Shown piece by piece: positions 36,790-46,025 of a stretch of 64,000 bases of DNA. Origin of the DNA: Oceanobacillus indicireducens (lineage in GTDB: Bacteria > Bacillota > Bacilli > Bacillales > Amphibacillaceae); the NCBI RefSeq assembly GCF_014647195.1, contig NZ_BMOS01000005.1, positions 741 through 64,740 of the forward strand, read 5' to 3'. The notes beneath the pieces are model-generated. The model was not told the origin of the DNA. It saw nothing but the letters and a program-made list of their open reading frames with translations, and ran no database searches. Made by a program: the position numbers and the translations under genes. How positions within the stretch are numbered: position 1 is the stretch's first letter; each line of letters starts with the position of its first letter.

Positions 36790-37479
36790 ATGATTAAACT
36801 AACGGATGTCACGAAAAAATATGGGACGAAAACGGCATTGGAACAAGTGAATTTAACACTATCTAAAGGGAAATTAATTGGTCTTGTCGGGGAGAATGGG
36901 AGCGGTAAATCGACGACATTGAAACTGATTGCTGGATTGAATCACCCGACGAACGGAGAAATTACGGTAAACGGTGAAAAAGTTACGCGGAAAATTGCTT
37001 CATCCGTTTCCTATCTATCGGAGCTGGATGAATATTACCGTTTCTTTACTGTAAAGGATGCGATTGAATTTCAAGCAAGTCAATTTGCGGATTTTGATAT
37101 GGAGAAAGCGTATGAAATTATGAAGTTTATGAAGCTTGACCCGGAGAAGAAGTTGAAACATTTATCAAAAGGGAATCGAGGTCGGGTGAAAATTGTGCTC
37201 ACTTTGGGACGGAATGCACCAGTCGTTTTGATGGATGAACCATTTTCTGGGCTTGATCCAATGGTGCGAAATTCAATTGTTAAAGGGCTTATTTCTTTTG
37301 TCGATTTAGAGAAGCAGCTTATCTTAATTACAACGCATGAAGTTATGGAAGTGGAAAATATCTTGGACGAAATTGTAGCAATCAAAGATGGAAGCATTAT
37401 CGCGCACGATAACGTCGACGATATCCGAAAAGAAAACGAACAAAGCATCGTCGACTGGATGACAGAAATCTATGAATGA
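36790..37479 (+). CDS. ABC transporter ATPase of the YtrA-type operon
   Basis: This 229-residue ATPase has Walker A GENGSGKST, a variant signature LSKGNRGRVKIVLTL (LSKG for LSGG, as in YtrB-like proteins), Walker B VVLMDEPFSGLDP and H-loop TTHEVMEVE. It pairs with the ABC-2 membrane protein two genes upstream. The gene ends 7 bp before a REP palindrome that can serve as terminator for both convergent units. Confidence 0.92.
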   Translation: MIKLTDVTKKYGTKTALEQVNLTLSKGKLIGLVGENGSGKSTTLKLIAGLNHPTNGEITVNGEKVTRKIASSVSYLSELDEYYRFFTVKDAIEFQASQFADFDMEKAYEIMKFMKLDPEKKLKHLSKGNRGRVKIVLTLGRNAPVVLMDEPFSGLDPMVRNSIVKGLISFVDLEKQLILITTHEVMEVENILDEIVAIKDGSIIAHDNVDDIRKENEQSIVDWMTEIYE

Positions 37480-37485
37480 TTGAGA

Positions 37486-37548
37486 GGGACAAAGGGGGTC
37501 AGAGCAAGTGTCCCAATTACTGGGACACTTGCTCTGACCCCCTGTCCC
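37486..37548. repeat. REP-like palindrome, copy 3, between convergent genes
   Basis: GGGACAAAGGGGGTC.. and its complement surround a 7-nt loop. The arms carry AGAGCAAGTGTCCC instead of AGAGCATTTGTCCC, with the matching change in the other arm. Confidence 0.9.
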
Positions 37549-37550
37549 AC

Positions 37551-38846
37551 TTATCCATTCATTGGAAAGAATATGAGTTGCAGGAGGAATAGGAATGCGA
37601 ATAGGTAAATGAGCCAATGGACTTCTTTGCCTTTTCCTCTTGCTAGTTTCATGAGTGGGTAGGTGATGAAACCGACGGCGATCCCAGTTGCGATGCTTGA
37701 TGTAAATGGCATGGCAATCATTGTGATAAAGGTTGGAAATGCTTCATCAAATGATTTCCAGTCAATTTTTGCCAAGCCTTGCATCATAAATGAACCAACG
37801 ATTATCAAGACTGGTGATGTAATTGCCGGAACCCCAGCTACCACACTAATAATCGGCGTAAAGAATATTGATATTGCGAACAGCAAGGAAACGAAAAGGC
37901 TAGTCAGTCCTGTTCTTCCACCAGCCGCAACTCCTGAAGTTGACTCAATATAAGCTGTTGCCGGGCTCGTCCCGAATACAGAACCTACTGTTGTGGCTGT
38001 TGCATCTGCCAGTAATGCTTGTTTCGAGCGTGGTAATTTACCATTTTTCATGAACCCGCCTTGTTCAGCTACCCCAATAATTGTTCCGGTTGTATCAAAT
38101 AATGTTACAAGTAAAAATGCGATAATAATTGTATAAAGTCCGTGTGAGAACACGCCAGCTATGTCTAAATCGAAAAAGACAGGGGTTGGTGGCGTCGATA
38201 TGACACCTTCAAATTGGATTTGCCCCATGAAGTAAGCAAGAATTCCAGTAATAACCATTCCGAGAAATAAAGCGCCTCGAATGTTTAACACATAGAACAC
38301 CAATGTAAGGAATAGCCCTGCAATCGTAAGCATCACCATCGGATTGGTCAAATCGCCCATCCCGATAATATTTGCTTCATTTGGAACGACAAGTCCTGAA
38401 TTTTTTAAGCCGACGAAAGCAATGAAAAGCCCAATACCTGCAGTAATACCAAATTTTAAGCTGTCTGGAATTTTATTGATTAATGTCTCCCGTAAAGTCG
38501 TAAAGCTAAGGAGAAGAAATAAAATACCGGCGATGAATACAGTTCCGAACACGGTTTGATAGGACAATCCTTGTGTGGCAACAACCGAGGCGAAATATGC
38601 GTTCAACCCCATGCCTGGTGCAATGGCAATCGGATAATTCGCAAGCAACCCCATCATTAACGAGCCAACGATGGCGGTGATGACCGTTGCCATAAATACT
38701 TGTTCAAAAGGTACTCCCGCACTATGAAGGATTGCCGGATTTACCACAACAATATAAGCCATCGTCAGGAAAGTTGTGAGCCCTGCGGTGAACTCCGTCC
38801 GCACCGTAGTATTATTTTCTCTCAGTTTAAAGAAGCTCTCTAACAT
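37551..38846 (-). CDS. pbuG: NCS2-family guanine/hypoxanthine permease
   Basis: ATG 38846 (MLESFFKLRENNTTVRTE) matches the usual start of PbuG-like proteins; an in-frame ATG at 38855 is also possible. The 431-residue protein has about twelve hydrophobic segments. Family motifs include the opening FLTMAYIVVVNP, PGMGLNAYFA, DTTGTIIGVAEQGG and the SPATAYIESTSGVAAGGRTGLTS loop. It imports purine bases by proton symport. I see no purine riboswitch in the short upstream region. Confidence 0.9.
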   Translation of the reverse strand: MLESFFKLRENNTTVRTEFTAGLTTFLTMAYIVVVNPAILHSAGVPFEQVFMATVITAIVGSLMMGLLANYPIAIAPGMGLNAYFASVVATQGLSYQTVFGTVFIAGILFLLLSFTTLRETLINKIPDSLKFGITAGIGLFIAFVGLKNSGLVVPNEANIIGMGDLTNPMVMLTIAGLFLTLVFYVLNIRGALFLGMVITGILAYFMGQIQFEGVISTPPTPVFFDLDIAGVFSHGLYTIIIAFLLVTLFDTTGTIIGVAEQGGFMKNGKLPRSKQALLADATATTVGSVFGTSPATAYIESTSGVAAGGRTGLTSLFVSLLFAISIFFTPIISVVAGVPAITSPVLIIVGSFMMQGLAKIDWKSFDEAFPTFITMIAMPFTSSIATGIAVGFITYPLMKLARGKGKEVHWLIYLFAFLFLLQLIFFPMNG

Positions 38847-39005
38847 ACACACCATTCTCTCTTCAGTTTATTGATCAACATTCCATATCATATATATTAT
38901 TCCCCCATTAATCAACAAAAAATATCTATGATTAATCCATCGCTAATCCGGGAAAGTACATGCGAACGTACTTGGCAATCTTACATTCAAGGAGGCAATT
39001 CAACA

Positions 39006-39878
39006 ATGGAAATGGAAAATAAGAATGGAAAGATAACCCCGCCTGCTCAGGTGCAGAACAAGCAGCCGGGAATTGAAGCGGAAATGAAGCCGGAACCGGA
39101 ATATGCAGATCCGAATTATAAAGGAAGCGGTAAGTTGGAAGGAAAAGTAGCAATCATTACCGGGGGAGATAGTGGAATCGAGCGAGCTGTCAGTGTGTAT
39201 TTTGCTAAAGAAGGGGCAGATGTTGCGATTATCTATTTGGATGAGCATGAGGATGCCGAGAATACGAAGCGGTTGGTGGAGCAGGAGGGACAGAACTGCT
39301 TGCTTATTAGTGGAGATACTGGCAGTCAGACGTTTTGTGAATCAGCAGTGACACAAGTGTTAAAAGAGTATAAAAAAATTGATATTCTAGTAAATAACGC
39401 AGGAGAGCAGCACCAACAGAAGGATTTTATGAATATTACAAGCGAACAATTGGAGCAAACCTTTCGTACAAATGTGTTCGGCATGTTTTATATGACGAAG
39501 GCCGTCTTGCCTAATTTGAAAAAAGGCAGCACCATCATTAACACTTCTTCTATCACTGCGTATCAAGGGAATGTGGATTTAATAGATTATTCTGCAACAA
39601 AAGGTGCTATCAATTCCTTCACACGTTCTCTATCCCAATCACTTGTGGAGAAGGGAATCCGCGTGAATGCCGTAGCGCCAGGACCTATTTGGACACCACT
39701 TATTCCGGCATCATTTGATAAAGAGAAAGTCGGAAAGTTTGGCGGCGATTCACCAATGAAACGACCTGGGCAACCGAAAGAGTTAGCACCTGCCTATGTA
39801 TATTTGGCAAGTAACGACTCCAGCTATGTTACAGGGCAAACAATCCACGTAAATGGAGGAACCATCGTAAACGGATAA
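39006..39878 (+). CDS. Short-chain dehydrogenase/reductase with altered cofactor motif
   Basis: ATG 39006 has AAGGAGG 10 bp upstream and gives 290 residues, the length of YhdF/YghA-type stress SDRs with a polar 40-residue N-terminal extension. The NAD(P) motif reads TGGDSGIE (52-59): the last glycine of TGxxxGIG is Glu59. Other key residues are intact, namely NNAG (130-133), Ser181/182, Tyr195 and Lys199 (YSATK). GGG to GAG is a single transition, so the change may be recent or a sequencing error. An intact SDR would reduce aldehydes or ketones. Confidence 0.88.
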   Translation: MEMENKNGKITPPAQVQNKQPGIEAEMKPEPEYADPNYKGSGKLEGKVAIITGGDSGIERAVSVYFAKEGADVAIIYLDEHEDAENTKRLVEQEGQNCLLISGDTGSQTFCESAVTQVLKEYKKIDILVNNAGEQHQQKDFMNITSEQLEQTFRTNVFGMFYMTKAVLPNLKKGSTIINTSSITAYQGNVDLIDYSATKGAINSFTRSLSQSLVEKGIRVNAVAPGPIWTPLIPASFDKEKVGKFGGDSPMKRPGQPKELAPAYVYLASNDSSYVTGQTIHVNGGTIVNG

Positions 39879-39884
39879 AAAAGT

Positions 39885-40111
39885 GGGACAGGGGGTCAGT
39901 GCTAGGCCACTGAAAAAGTGACGTTTAAGAAAAATAAAAAAATCAGTTCCCAATTTTTAGCTGTTTTTAGATATAAAAGTGGGGAATAACAACCTAAATT
40001 CTTTAGTTTTGGATATCTAAGTGGTGTCTGATAATTTGGAATTATGGTTTTTCGGTGGCCTAGGTCAGTGCAAGTGTCCCAATTGGGACATTTGCACTGA
40101 CCCCTTGTCCC
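39885..40111. repeat. REP-like palindrome, copy 4, split by an insertion
   Basis: The left end GGGACAGGGGGTCAGTGC (39885-39902) and the right part from 40063 to 40111 would join into a normal palindrome. The 160 bp between them are a MITE-like insertion. Confidence 0.85.
39903..40062. mobile_element. 160-bp MITE-like element
   Basis: Terminal inverted repeats TAGGCCACTGAAAAA and its near complement (14 of 15) bound the element. GGTCAGTGC occurs directly on both sides (39894-39902 and 40063-40071) as a 9-bp target duplication. It has no ORF and was presumably moved by a transposase encoded elsewhere. Confidence 0.85.
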
Positions 40112-40115
40112 GATT

Positions 40116-41039
40116 CTAATAATAGTTACTGAATGTGTTTAGTTGTTCTAGGTTTGTGATATCTTGGGAAAGTAATGGTACGTGGATGAGTTTTTGCTGC
40201 TTGAATGTATGTTGAATTTGTTTCAAGTACCGCTTTTCGTATTCTTTTCTCTTTATGAGAAATGCACCGTCTGCTTCTTCTGGCAGTATTTTATTCACGA
40301 CGACTGTACGGACATGCAGGTCATATTTAGCTAATAAATCAATTGCTTTTTTCGTTTCTAAAATTGGCAGCCTTTCTGGATTGAGTACAAAGATAAAGCC
40401 TGTCTTATTTTGATTCAACAGAATTTCCCGCGCTTTACCGAAACGATTTTTTCTTTCCAACAATACTTCATAAATTGGATCTTCAATTGGTTCCCCATCA
40501 TTCAATAACTGTACATAGTTTTCATTTGTTTTTTTTCTTTTCTTAAGCATTCCTTCTATCCAAACCCCCATCAGTTCCGGCAAGGTTAAGAGCCTGATTG
40601 TATGTCCAGTAGGTGCAGTATCGAATACAAGATGATCATAATCTTCACTTCCCTCAATAATAATGGAGATGAGCTTATCGAATAATGCTGCCTCATCTGC
40701 ACCGGGTGAAGCTTTTGCTGTGTCCAGCTGGCGGTATACTTCGTCAGCCATACTGGAATGAACGACTCCTTTTATATTAGCTTTGACTGAATTAATATAT
40801 TTCGTCGTCTCATACTCCGGATCAATTTCAAGTGCATATAAGTTCGAAACGATTCTTCTAGCTTCTCCTCCAATCTTTACGGAGAAAATATCACCGAGAT
40901 TATGAGCGGGATCAGTGGAAATAAGTAAGGTTTTTTTCCCTGCTGCGGCAAGTTTCCAGGCGATGGCTGAAGCTGAAGTTGATTTCCCTACACCGCCCTT
41001 ACCGCCAATAAATAAAATCTTCTTCGTATCGTTTAGCAT
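40116..41039 (-). CDS. ArsA/GET3-family ATPase
   Basis: This 307-residue single-domain ATPase has the deviant P-loop GGKGGVGKST (Lys14 and Lys19), the A-loop STDPAHNLGD and the switch FDTAPTGHTIRLL. These are typical of ArsA/GET3/MinD-like dimeric ATPases. It lacks the second ATPase half of arsenite pumps and no arsenic genes are near, so arsenite export is unlikely. The small cory-CC-star gene lies 24 bp upstream on the same strand and is probably co-transcribed. Confidence 0.88.
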   Translation of the reverse strand: MLNDTKKILFIGGKGGVGKSTSASAIAWKLAAAGKKTLLISTDPAHNLGDIFSVKIGGEARRIVSNLYALEIDPEYETTKYINSVKANIKGVVHSSMADEVYRQLDTAKASPGADEAALFDKLISIIIEGSEDYDHLVFDTAPTGHTIRLLTLPELMGVWIEGMLKKRKKTNENYVQLLNDGEPIEDPIYEVLLERKNRFGKAREILLNQNKTGFIFVLNPERLPILETKKAIDLLAKYDLHVRTVVVNKILPEEADGAFLIKRKEYEKRYLKQIQHTFKQQKLIHVPLLSQDITNLEQLNTFSNYY

Positions 41040-41063
41040 GTAAACCCACCTTTCAAGAATAAT

Positions 41064-41321
41064 TCAACAGCAGCGAATACCAGATAGGGGAGACTTCTCC
41101 ATGCCCATCCGTAAATGCCAGTCATGGAACTTTTCAATCATGTAAGGATAGAGTTCCAACGTATAGTAATAGACGGGATTGGGAATTCCGATCATCTCTG
41201 AGTATAGTAAGAGTAAAAATATATCATCCTCTTCCCGTAATTCACGAGCGATTTCGGTACGATGGGGCATACGGAGGATTTCTTCGTATATCTCAATAAT
41301 CCGTTTCACACGGTCCAACAT
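41064..41321 (-). CDS. Cory-CC-star-type small protein
   Basis: ATG 41321 has GAAGGTG upstream; an earlier ATG at 41342 is disfavoured. The 85-residue protein has an amphipathic N-terminal helix, EEDDIFLLLLYSEMIGIPNP, an aromatic YYYTLELYPYMIEKFHDWH region and ends in Cys-Cys directly before the stop. These features match the family named cory-CC-star, found beside ArsA-like ATPases. The C-terminal CC may be modified or bind metal. The role is unknown. Confidence 0.8.
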   Translation of the reverse strand: MLDRVKRIIEIYEEILRMPHRTEIARELREEDDIFLLLLYSEMIGIPNPVYYYTLELYPYMIEKFHDWHLRMGMEKSPLSGIRCC

Positions 41322-41540
41322 GATAACACCTTCTTTTTTCATTAATTAACTCAACTTTCACACCCTGAAAATATTAAAGCAAAATCATCCTAATTAAGCG
41401 CTCCTAACCTTCGATGTTGTACCCAGCCGTTATTAATTAAAAAAGTCTTCTCAAAATGAATGAATGCTTTCATTCAACGTAAGTATCTTGCTCGGCTATT
41501 ATTTTGGTGCCCTGATTACCGTTAAGTTGCCCGGCGGACG

Positions 41541-41902
41541 GATACTTTCCCAATTAAGTAAGATAATCATGCGTATGGGAAAATGAAACCAAGTTGTTTT
41601 CCCATTAAAGTAAGATGAATATGCGAATGGGAGAATAAAACTGATTGTTTTCCCATTAAAGTAATATGAACATGCTAACGGGAGAATAAAACCTAGTTGT
41701 TTTCCTATTAAAGTAAGATGAACATGCTAAAGGGAGAATAACCCCCAGTTGTTTTCCCGTTAAAGTAAGATGAACATGCTAATGGGAAAATAAACCCTCG
41801 TTGTTTTCCCATTAAAGTAAGATGAACATGCTAACGGGAGAATAACCCCCGGTTGTTTTCCCATAAAGCCAGATGAAACGCTAATGGGAAAATAAAACTG
41901 AC
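41541..41902. repeat. Tandem array of about seven 52-bp units
   Basis: Unit starts are near 41541, 41593, 41644, 41696, 41748, 41800 and 41852. The period is 52 bp (51 once). Each unit has TTTTCCCATTA and TAATGGGAAAA about 17 bp apart around AAGTAAGATGAACATG. The end units are degenerate. The gap 41322-42070 holds no gene; past the array (41905-41985) is a short GC-rich patch resembling a decayed Bacillaceae repeat. Confidence 0.88.
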
Positions 41903-42070
41903 AGTTGCCAGAGGAGGCGAGGCTCACCAGCCGCTCAGCAGGTGCGAAAGGTGTCGGGACTGCGGACCTCCAGATAGCCAAGGAATACATAACTGTTTCA
42001 GACTGCGAATGTTGAGTATATAGGAAAAGGGACCAAATGAATGATCCCTTTACAATTACTTATCCATCGC

Positions 42071-43804
42071 TTAATCGTCCGTGTTCTCTTGCTCAAATTT
42101 CCCTCTAAATACCTGTATCGCTGTTAGTGTTATCCATACGGCAAAGACGAAGATAATTGCTCCAAGGACAAAGAGTAAATTATCCGCTTTATTTCCGAAC
42201 CAAATCCATTCAAAGAACACTTGTTGGAACATGGCGTACAAGGTCATGAACATGACGAAAATCATCGGGATGAGTGTAACAGCATAGTTTATGCCTCTAC
42301 GCTTCAACCAAATGGAGATGAGTAGTAAACTGATCCCCGCAAGTAATTGATTTGATGTTCCAAAGAGTGGCCAGATCAAATATCCACCAGAACCAAATCC
42401 GCTCGGGCCTTGAGGAAGGATTGCTAAGGCAGCACTAGATAGAACGGCAACAGATGTTGCAACATGTTTCCTCGTAAGTGGTTGTACGTTATATTCCGCA
42501 CCAATCTCCGCAATAATATACCGCATCAGTCGCACTGCTGTGTCTAACGTCGTCGCCGCGAAACTTACAACAATGATCGAAACGATCGTTACTGAAATGT
42601 GAGCGGGTATTCCGAGTCCGCCTGCAAGTACGGATGCACCTTCGACGAAATTCCCAAGCCCACCAGCATTTGCAGCACTGAAACTGGAATATGCTTCTTT
42701 AAAAGCAGCTGTATTGTTAAATAATGTTGCGACTGCAAGGATGGAGATAAGAGCTAATATACCTTCTCCAACTGCTCCTAAATAGCCAACAAACCGAGCA
42801 TCCGTTTCTTTATTCAATTGCTTCGCCGATGTTCCTGATGAAACAAGACCGTGGAAACCGGAAATGGCACCACAAGCGATCGTGATGAAGAGTAATGGCA
42901 GCCACGGAGTATCCGGATTTGCATTTGTTGCTGGTGCCGTAATCGTAGGATTTGTAAATAAGAGACCGAGGTAAAGAATACCTAGGCCAACAACAAGTTG
43001 ATGAGAATTAATAAAGTCCCTTGGCTGAAGGAGCATCCAAACCGGCAAAGTTGAAGCAAAGTAGACATAAATCATTAATATGACGATCCAGATCATAAAC
43101 GCTGTTCCAACTGCACCTAAACCGAAGAGACCGGCTCCATTTTCACCGCCCATGTATTGGACAAGATCGATTTGCAAAAATTGGTATTCAGCAGCAAGAA
43201 TTGCAGCTAAATACATTACAGCAAGGGCAATTAACGAGGGAACGAGCATTTTCGCTTTCCGCTTGTACACCGCAAAACCAATCCAGATGGCTAAAGGAAT
43301 TTGAATGAATACAGGGAATACACTTGCTGGATAGGAAATAAATAGATTAGCAATCACCCAAGCAAAGACAGCATTAACCATTAGAACGAGCGTAAGAATG
43401 ATAAATAAAAACAGGATTTTCCCTCGTCTACCGATTAATTTTTCCGCAATGGTCCCGATGGATTGTCCTTTATTTCGCACTGAAATTGCCAGTGTTCCGA
43501 AATCATGGACCCCTGCTGCGAAAACCGTACCAAGGATAACCCATAAAAATGCCGGAAGCCAGCCCCAATATAATGCTATTGCTGGACCTAAAATCGGGGC
43601 AGCCCCCGCTACCGAGGTGAAATGATGTCCCCATAGAATAATTTTATTTGTCGGAACATAATCGACCCCGTCATTGTACCTGTGGGCAGGTGTGACATAG
43701 TTCGGGTCAAGTTTGAAAATTCTTTCCGCCACAAATCTGGAGTAATAGCGATAACCGAGTGCCAAAATAAGCATTCCAATTATGGCTACTAAAATTGCAT
43801 TCAC
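42071..43804 (-). CDS. cstA: CstA carbon starvation protein (peptide/pyruvate transporter)
   Basis: The start is GTG 43804, with GGAGGA about 10 bp upstream. The 577-residue protein has some sixteen hydrophobic segments and the CstA signatures YRYYSRFVAERIF near the start, GHHFTSVAGAAPILGPA and GAISGFHGLVSSGTSAKQL. CstA proteins import peptides or pyruvate when preferred carbon is short. It is divergent from acsA across about 250 bp that carry a cre site, so both may respond to CcpA. Confidence 0.93.
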   Translation of the reverse strand: MNAILVAIIGMLILALGYRYYSRFVAERIFKLDPNYVTPAHRYNDGVDYVPTNKIILWGHHFTSVAGAAPILGPAIALYWGWLPAFLWVILGTVFAAGVHDFGTLAISVRNKGQSIGTIAEKLIGRRGKILFLFIILTLVLMVNAVFAWVIANLFISYPASVFPVFIQIPLAIWIGFAVYKRKAKMLVPSLIALAVMYLAAILAAEYQFLQIDLVQYMGGENGAGLFGLGAVGTAFMIWIVILMIYVYFASTLPVWMLLQPRDFINSHQLVVGLGILYLGLLFTNPTITAPATNANPDTPWLPLLFITIACGAISGFHGLVSSGTSAKQLNKETDARFVGYLGAVGEGILALISILAVATLFNNTAAFKEAYSSFSAANAGGLGNFVEGASVLAGGLGIPAHISVTIVSIIVVSFAATTLDTAVRLMRYIIAEIGAEYNVQPLTRKHVATSVAVLSSAALAILPQGPSGFGSGGYLIWPLFGTSNQLLAGISLLLISIWLKRRGINYAVTLIPMIFVMFMTLYAMFQQVFFEWIWFGNKADNLLFVLGAIIFVFAVWITLTAIQVFRGKFEQENTDD

Positions 43805-43927
43805 AGCATGTCTTCCTCCTTTATCATAAGCTACTACTATATATATTTTATTGGCTATAAAACATGCGAGATAATAATTTTAATCATAAATAATTTGGAG
43901 AATATATAGAAAATCTACTCAACTTTG

Positions 43928-44004
43928 TTGACTTTTCTTTCTGAATAGATATATTATTAGAACAAGTGAATAAAGAAGATACATCTACTTGGAAGCGTTT
44001 GCAG
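43928..44004 (+). promoter_or_regulatory. Promoter and cre site of acsA
   Basis: TTGACT (43928-43933) lies 16 bp before TATATT (43950-43955), or 18 bp before TATTAT. TTGGAAGCGTTTGCAG (43989-44004) matches cre at 15 of 16 positions and lies about 30 bp into the transcript, as expected for CcpA repression of acetate use. Confidence 0.8.
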
Positions 44005-44053
44005 ATTGAGTTGTTTTGTTTCCAGGAAAATTATCCAAAGGGAGGCTACATAC

Positions 44054-46021
44054 ATGCATACGGATGTTGGGGGAATTCAAGAAATCGTAAGGGAGAGCCA
44101 GTTGGTCCAGCCGACAGAGGAGGAACAGCGGAAAACGGAGCTTGGCAACAGTGAAGCTTTTACTGCATTTTTGAAACGTTCACAAGAAGAGCCGGAAGCG
44201 TTTTGGGCGGAAGTTGCGCGAGAGTTGCACTGGTTTAAACCCTGGGAAGAAACGATGACGGGTGAATTGCCGGACTTTGAATTCTTTAAGGGCGGAATCA
44301 GTAACCCGTGTTATAACCTGCTAGACCGTCATGTTGAAAATGGCGCCGCTAATAGGACCGCTCTTATCTGGGAAGGGGAAGACGGGAAGACTAACTTTTA
44401 TACGTATCAGATGCTTTTAGCTGAAGTAAGTCGTTTTGCCAATGTCCTAAAGTCTTTTGGAATTAAAAAAGGTGACCCGGTTGCGATTTATTTGCCGAAT
44501 CTTGCGGAATCCTTTATTGCGATTCTAGCATGTTTCCGGCTTGGAGCAGTATATAGCACAATTTTTTCCGGTTTTTCTGAACAATCTTTACGTGACCGTC
44601 TACAAGCCTTTGAGCCAAAAGTAGTTGTAACTGCCGATGCAGCTGTCCGGCGCGGGCAAACAATTCCGCTTAAGCGTAAAGTGGACCAGGTTGTTCGGGA
44701 TATTACAAGTGTTGCTGGTGTGATTGTTGTCGACCGGTTAGGAACCGAAATTGCAATGAAAAAAGGGCGAGATGTATGGTGGCATGAGGAACGTAAAAAA
44801 GTATCGCTCCATTGTGAACCGACGCCAATTGAGGCGAATGAGCCTGGAATCGTGTTTTATACGAGTGGTACAACTGGGAAGCCTAAAGGGGTAGTACACT
44901 CGGGAATGGCTTTTGTCATTCAGAATTATATTTATGCAAAATATCATATGAACCATCGTCCTGATGATGTGTTTTGGTGTACGGCGGATGTTGGCTGGCT
45001 GACGATGCATATCTGGGGTGTCGCAGGTTCCTTGGCTAATGGGGTAACGACGGTTGTTTATGACGGGGCACCAAACTATCCAAATCAGGACCGAATCTAT
45101 CAAATTATTGAAAAGTACCGTGTCAATAAGCTTTTTACAGCTCCTACAGCGCTAAGGATGCTGCGGAGTCTTGGGGAGAAGACGCTTGAAGCGTATGATT
45201 TATCTTGCCTGGATGTTGTATCGCTCGTCGGGGAGCCATTTGATCCAGATACGTGGCACTGGACAAGGGATGTTTTTGGCGCTGGCAAAATATGTGTGAA
45301 TAATACGTGGGGGCAAACAGAAACGGCGGGGACTCCTCTTGCAGGAGCAGCTTGGTTGACACCGATGAAACCTGGTTCTGCCGGAGTTGGCTTTCTTGGA
45401 ATTGACGCGGCCGTTGTCGATGCTGCAGGTGAACCGGTTCCAGCAGGTACACTCGGAAACCTTGTCATCCGTAAGCCATTCCCGATGCTCTGCCGGACGT
45501 TATGGAAAGAACCGGAGCGTTATCATGCGACTTATTTTAGCCAAGTAAAAGGGAGTTATTATGCGAGTGATATTGCTCTAGTGGATGAGGATGGTTATTT
45601 CTGGGTTGTCGGTCGTTCCGATGATGCCTTTAATGTATCCGGCCACCGCTTGAGTACAATGGAAATTGAAAGTGCTGTACTTGAAGTTCCAGGCGTGTCG
45701 GAAGCTGCAGTAATTGGTGCGCCGGATAAAATTAAAGGGGAAGTACCGGTTGTTTTTGTGACGGTTGCAGACGGTTATGTTGGCAATGAAGAATTAAGGG
45801 AAAATATTGAAGCGAGTATTGTTAAGGGGATTGGGCAAATAGCAAGACCACGTGATGTTTTCTTTGTCGAGGCGATGCCGAAAACAGTCAGTGGTAAAAT
45901 TATGCGCCGACTATTAAAAGAACTGCAAGTAAAGGGGGATGTCGCTGGGGACTTAACCGGTCTAGAGGACCCGACAGCAATCCAGCAGATCAAGAAAATA
46001 GTCACTGCAAAGAAAAACTGA
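44054..46021 (+). CDS. acsA: Acetyl-CoA synthetase (AMP-forming)
   Basis: ATG 44054 has GGGAGG 8 bp upstream; an in-frame TTG at 44006 is rejected. The 655 residues equal the family length. Motifs are VFYTSGTTGKPKGVVHS for ATP, NTWGQTETAGTPLAG, the hinge VVGRSDDAFNVSGHRL and the C-terminal acetylatable lysine in VSGKIMRRLLKEL. It converts acetate, ATP and CoA to acetyl-CoA. It is monocistronic, with a REP palindrome right after the stop. Confidence 0.95.
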   Translation: MHTDVGGIQEIVRESQLVQPTEEEQRKTELGNSEAFTAFLKRSQEEPEAFWAEVARELHWFKPWEETMTGELPDFEFFKGGISNPCYNLLDRHVENGAANRTALIWEGEDGKTNFYTYQMLLAEVSRFANVLKSFGIKKGDPVAIYLPNLAESFIAILACFRLGAVYSTIFSGFSEQSLRDRLQAFEPKVVVTADAAVRRGQTIPLKRKVDQVVRDITSVAGVIVVDRLGTEIAMKKGRDVWWHEERKKVSLHCEPTPIEANEPGIVFYTSGTTGKPKGVVHSGMAFVIQNYIYAKYHMNHRPDDVFWCTADVGWLTMHIWGVAGSLANGVTTVVYDGAPNYPNQDRIYQIIEKYRVNKLFTAPTALRMLRSLGEKTLEAYDLSCLDVVSLVGEPFDPDTWHWTRDVFGAGKICVNNTWGQTETAGTPLAGAAWLTPMKPGSAGVGFLGIDAAVVDAAGEPVPAGTLGNLVIRKPFPMLCRTLWKEPERYHATYFSQVKGSYYASDIALVDEDGYFWVVGRSDDAFNVSGHRLSTMEIESAVLEVPGVSEAAVIGAPDKIKGEVPVVFVTVADGYVGNEELRENIEASIVKGIGQIARPRDVFFVEAMPKTVSGKIMRRLLKELQVKGDVAGDLTGLEDPTAIQQIKKIVTAKKN

Positions 46022-46025
46022 ACGC

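Noticed and set aside
40116-41039. Arsenite-pump ATPase
   Set aside because: Only one ATPase half is present and no arsB, arsR or arsD genes are near, so arsenic resistance is not supported.
41541-41902. CRISPR array
   Set aside because: The 52-bp units are nearly identical along their whole length, so there are no unique spacers, and no cas gene is present.
41760-41990. Small minus-strand ORF within the tandem array
   Set aside because: Its codons are generated by the repeat units and a degenerate repeat; there is no ribosome binding site.
43890-43960. Riboswitch before acsA
   Set aside because: The region is AT-rich and explained by promoter and cre sequences; no conserved fold is visible.
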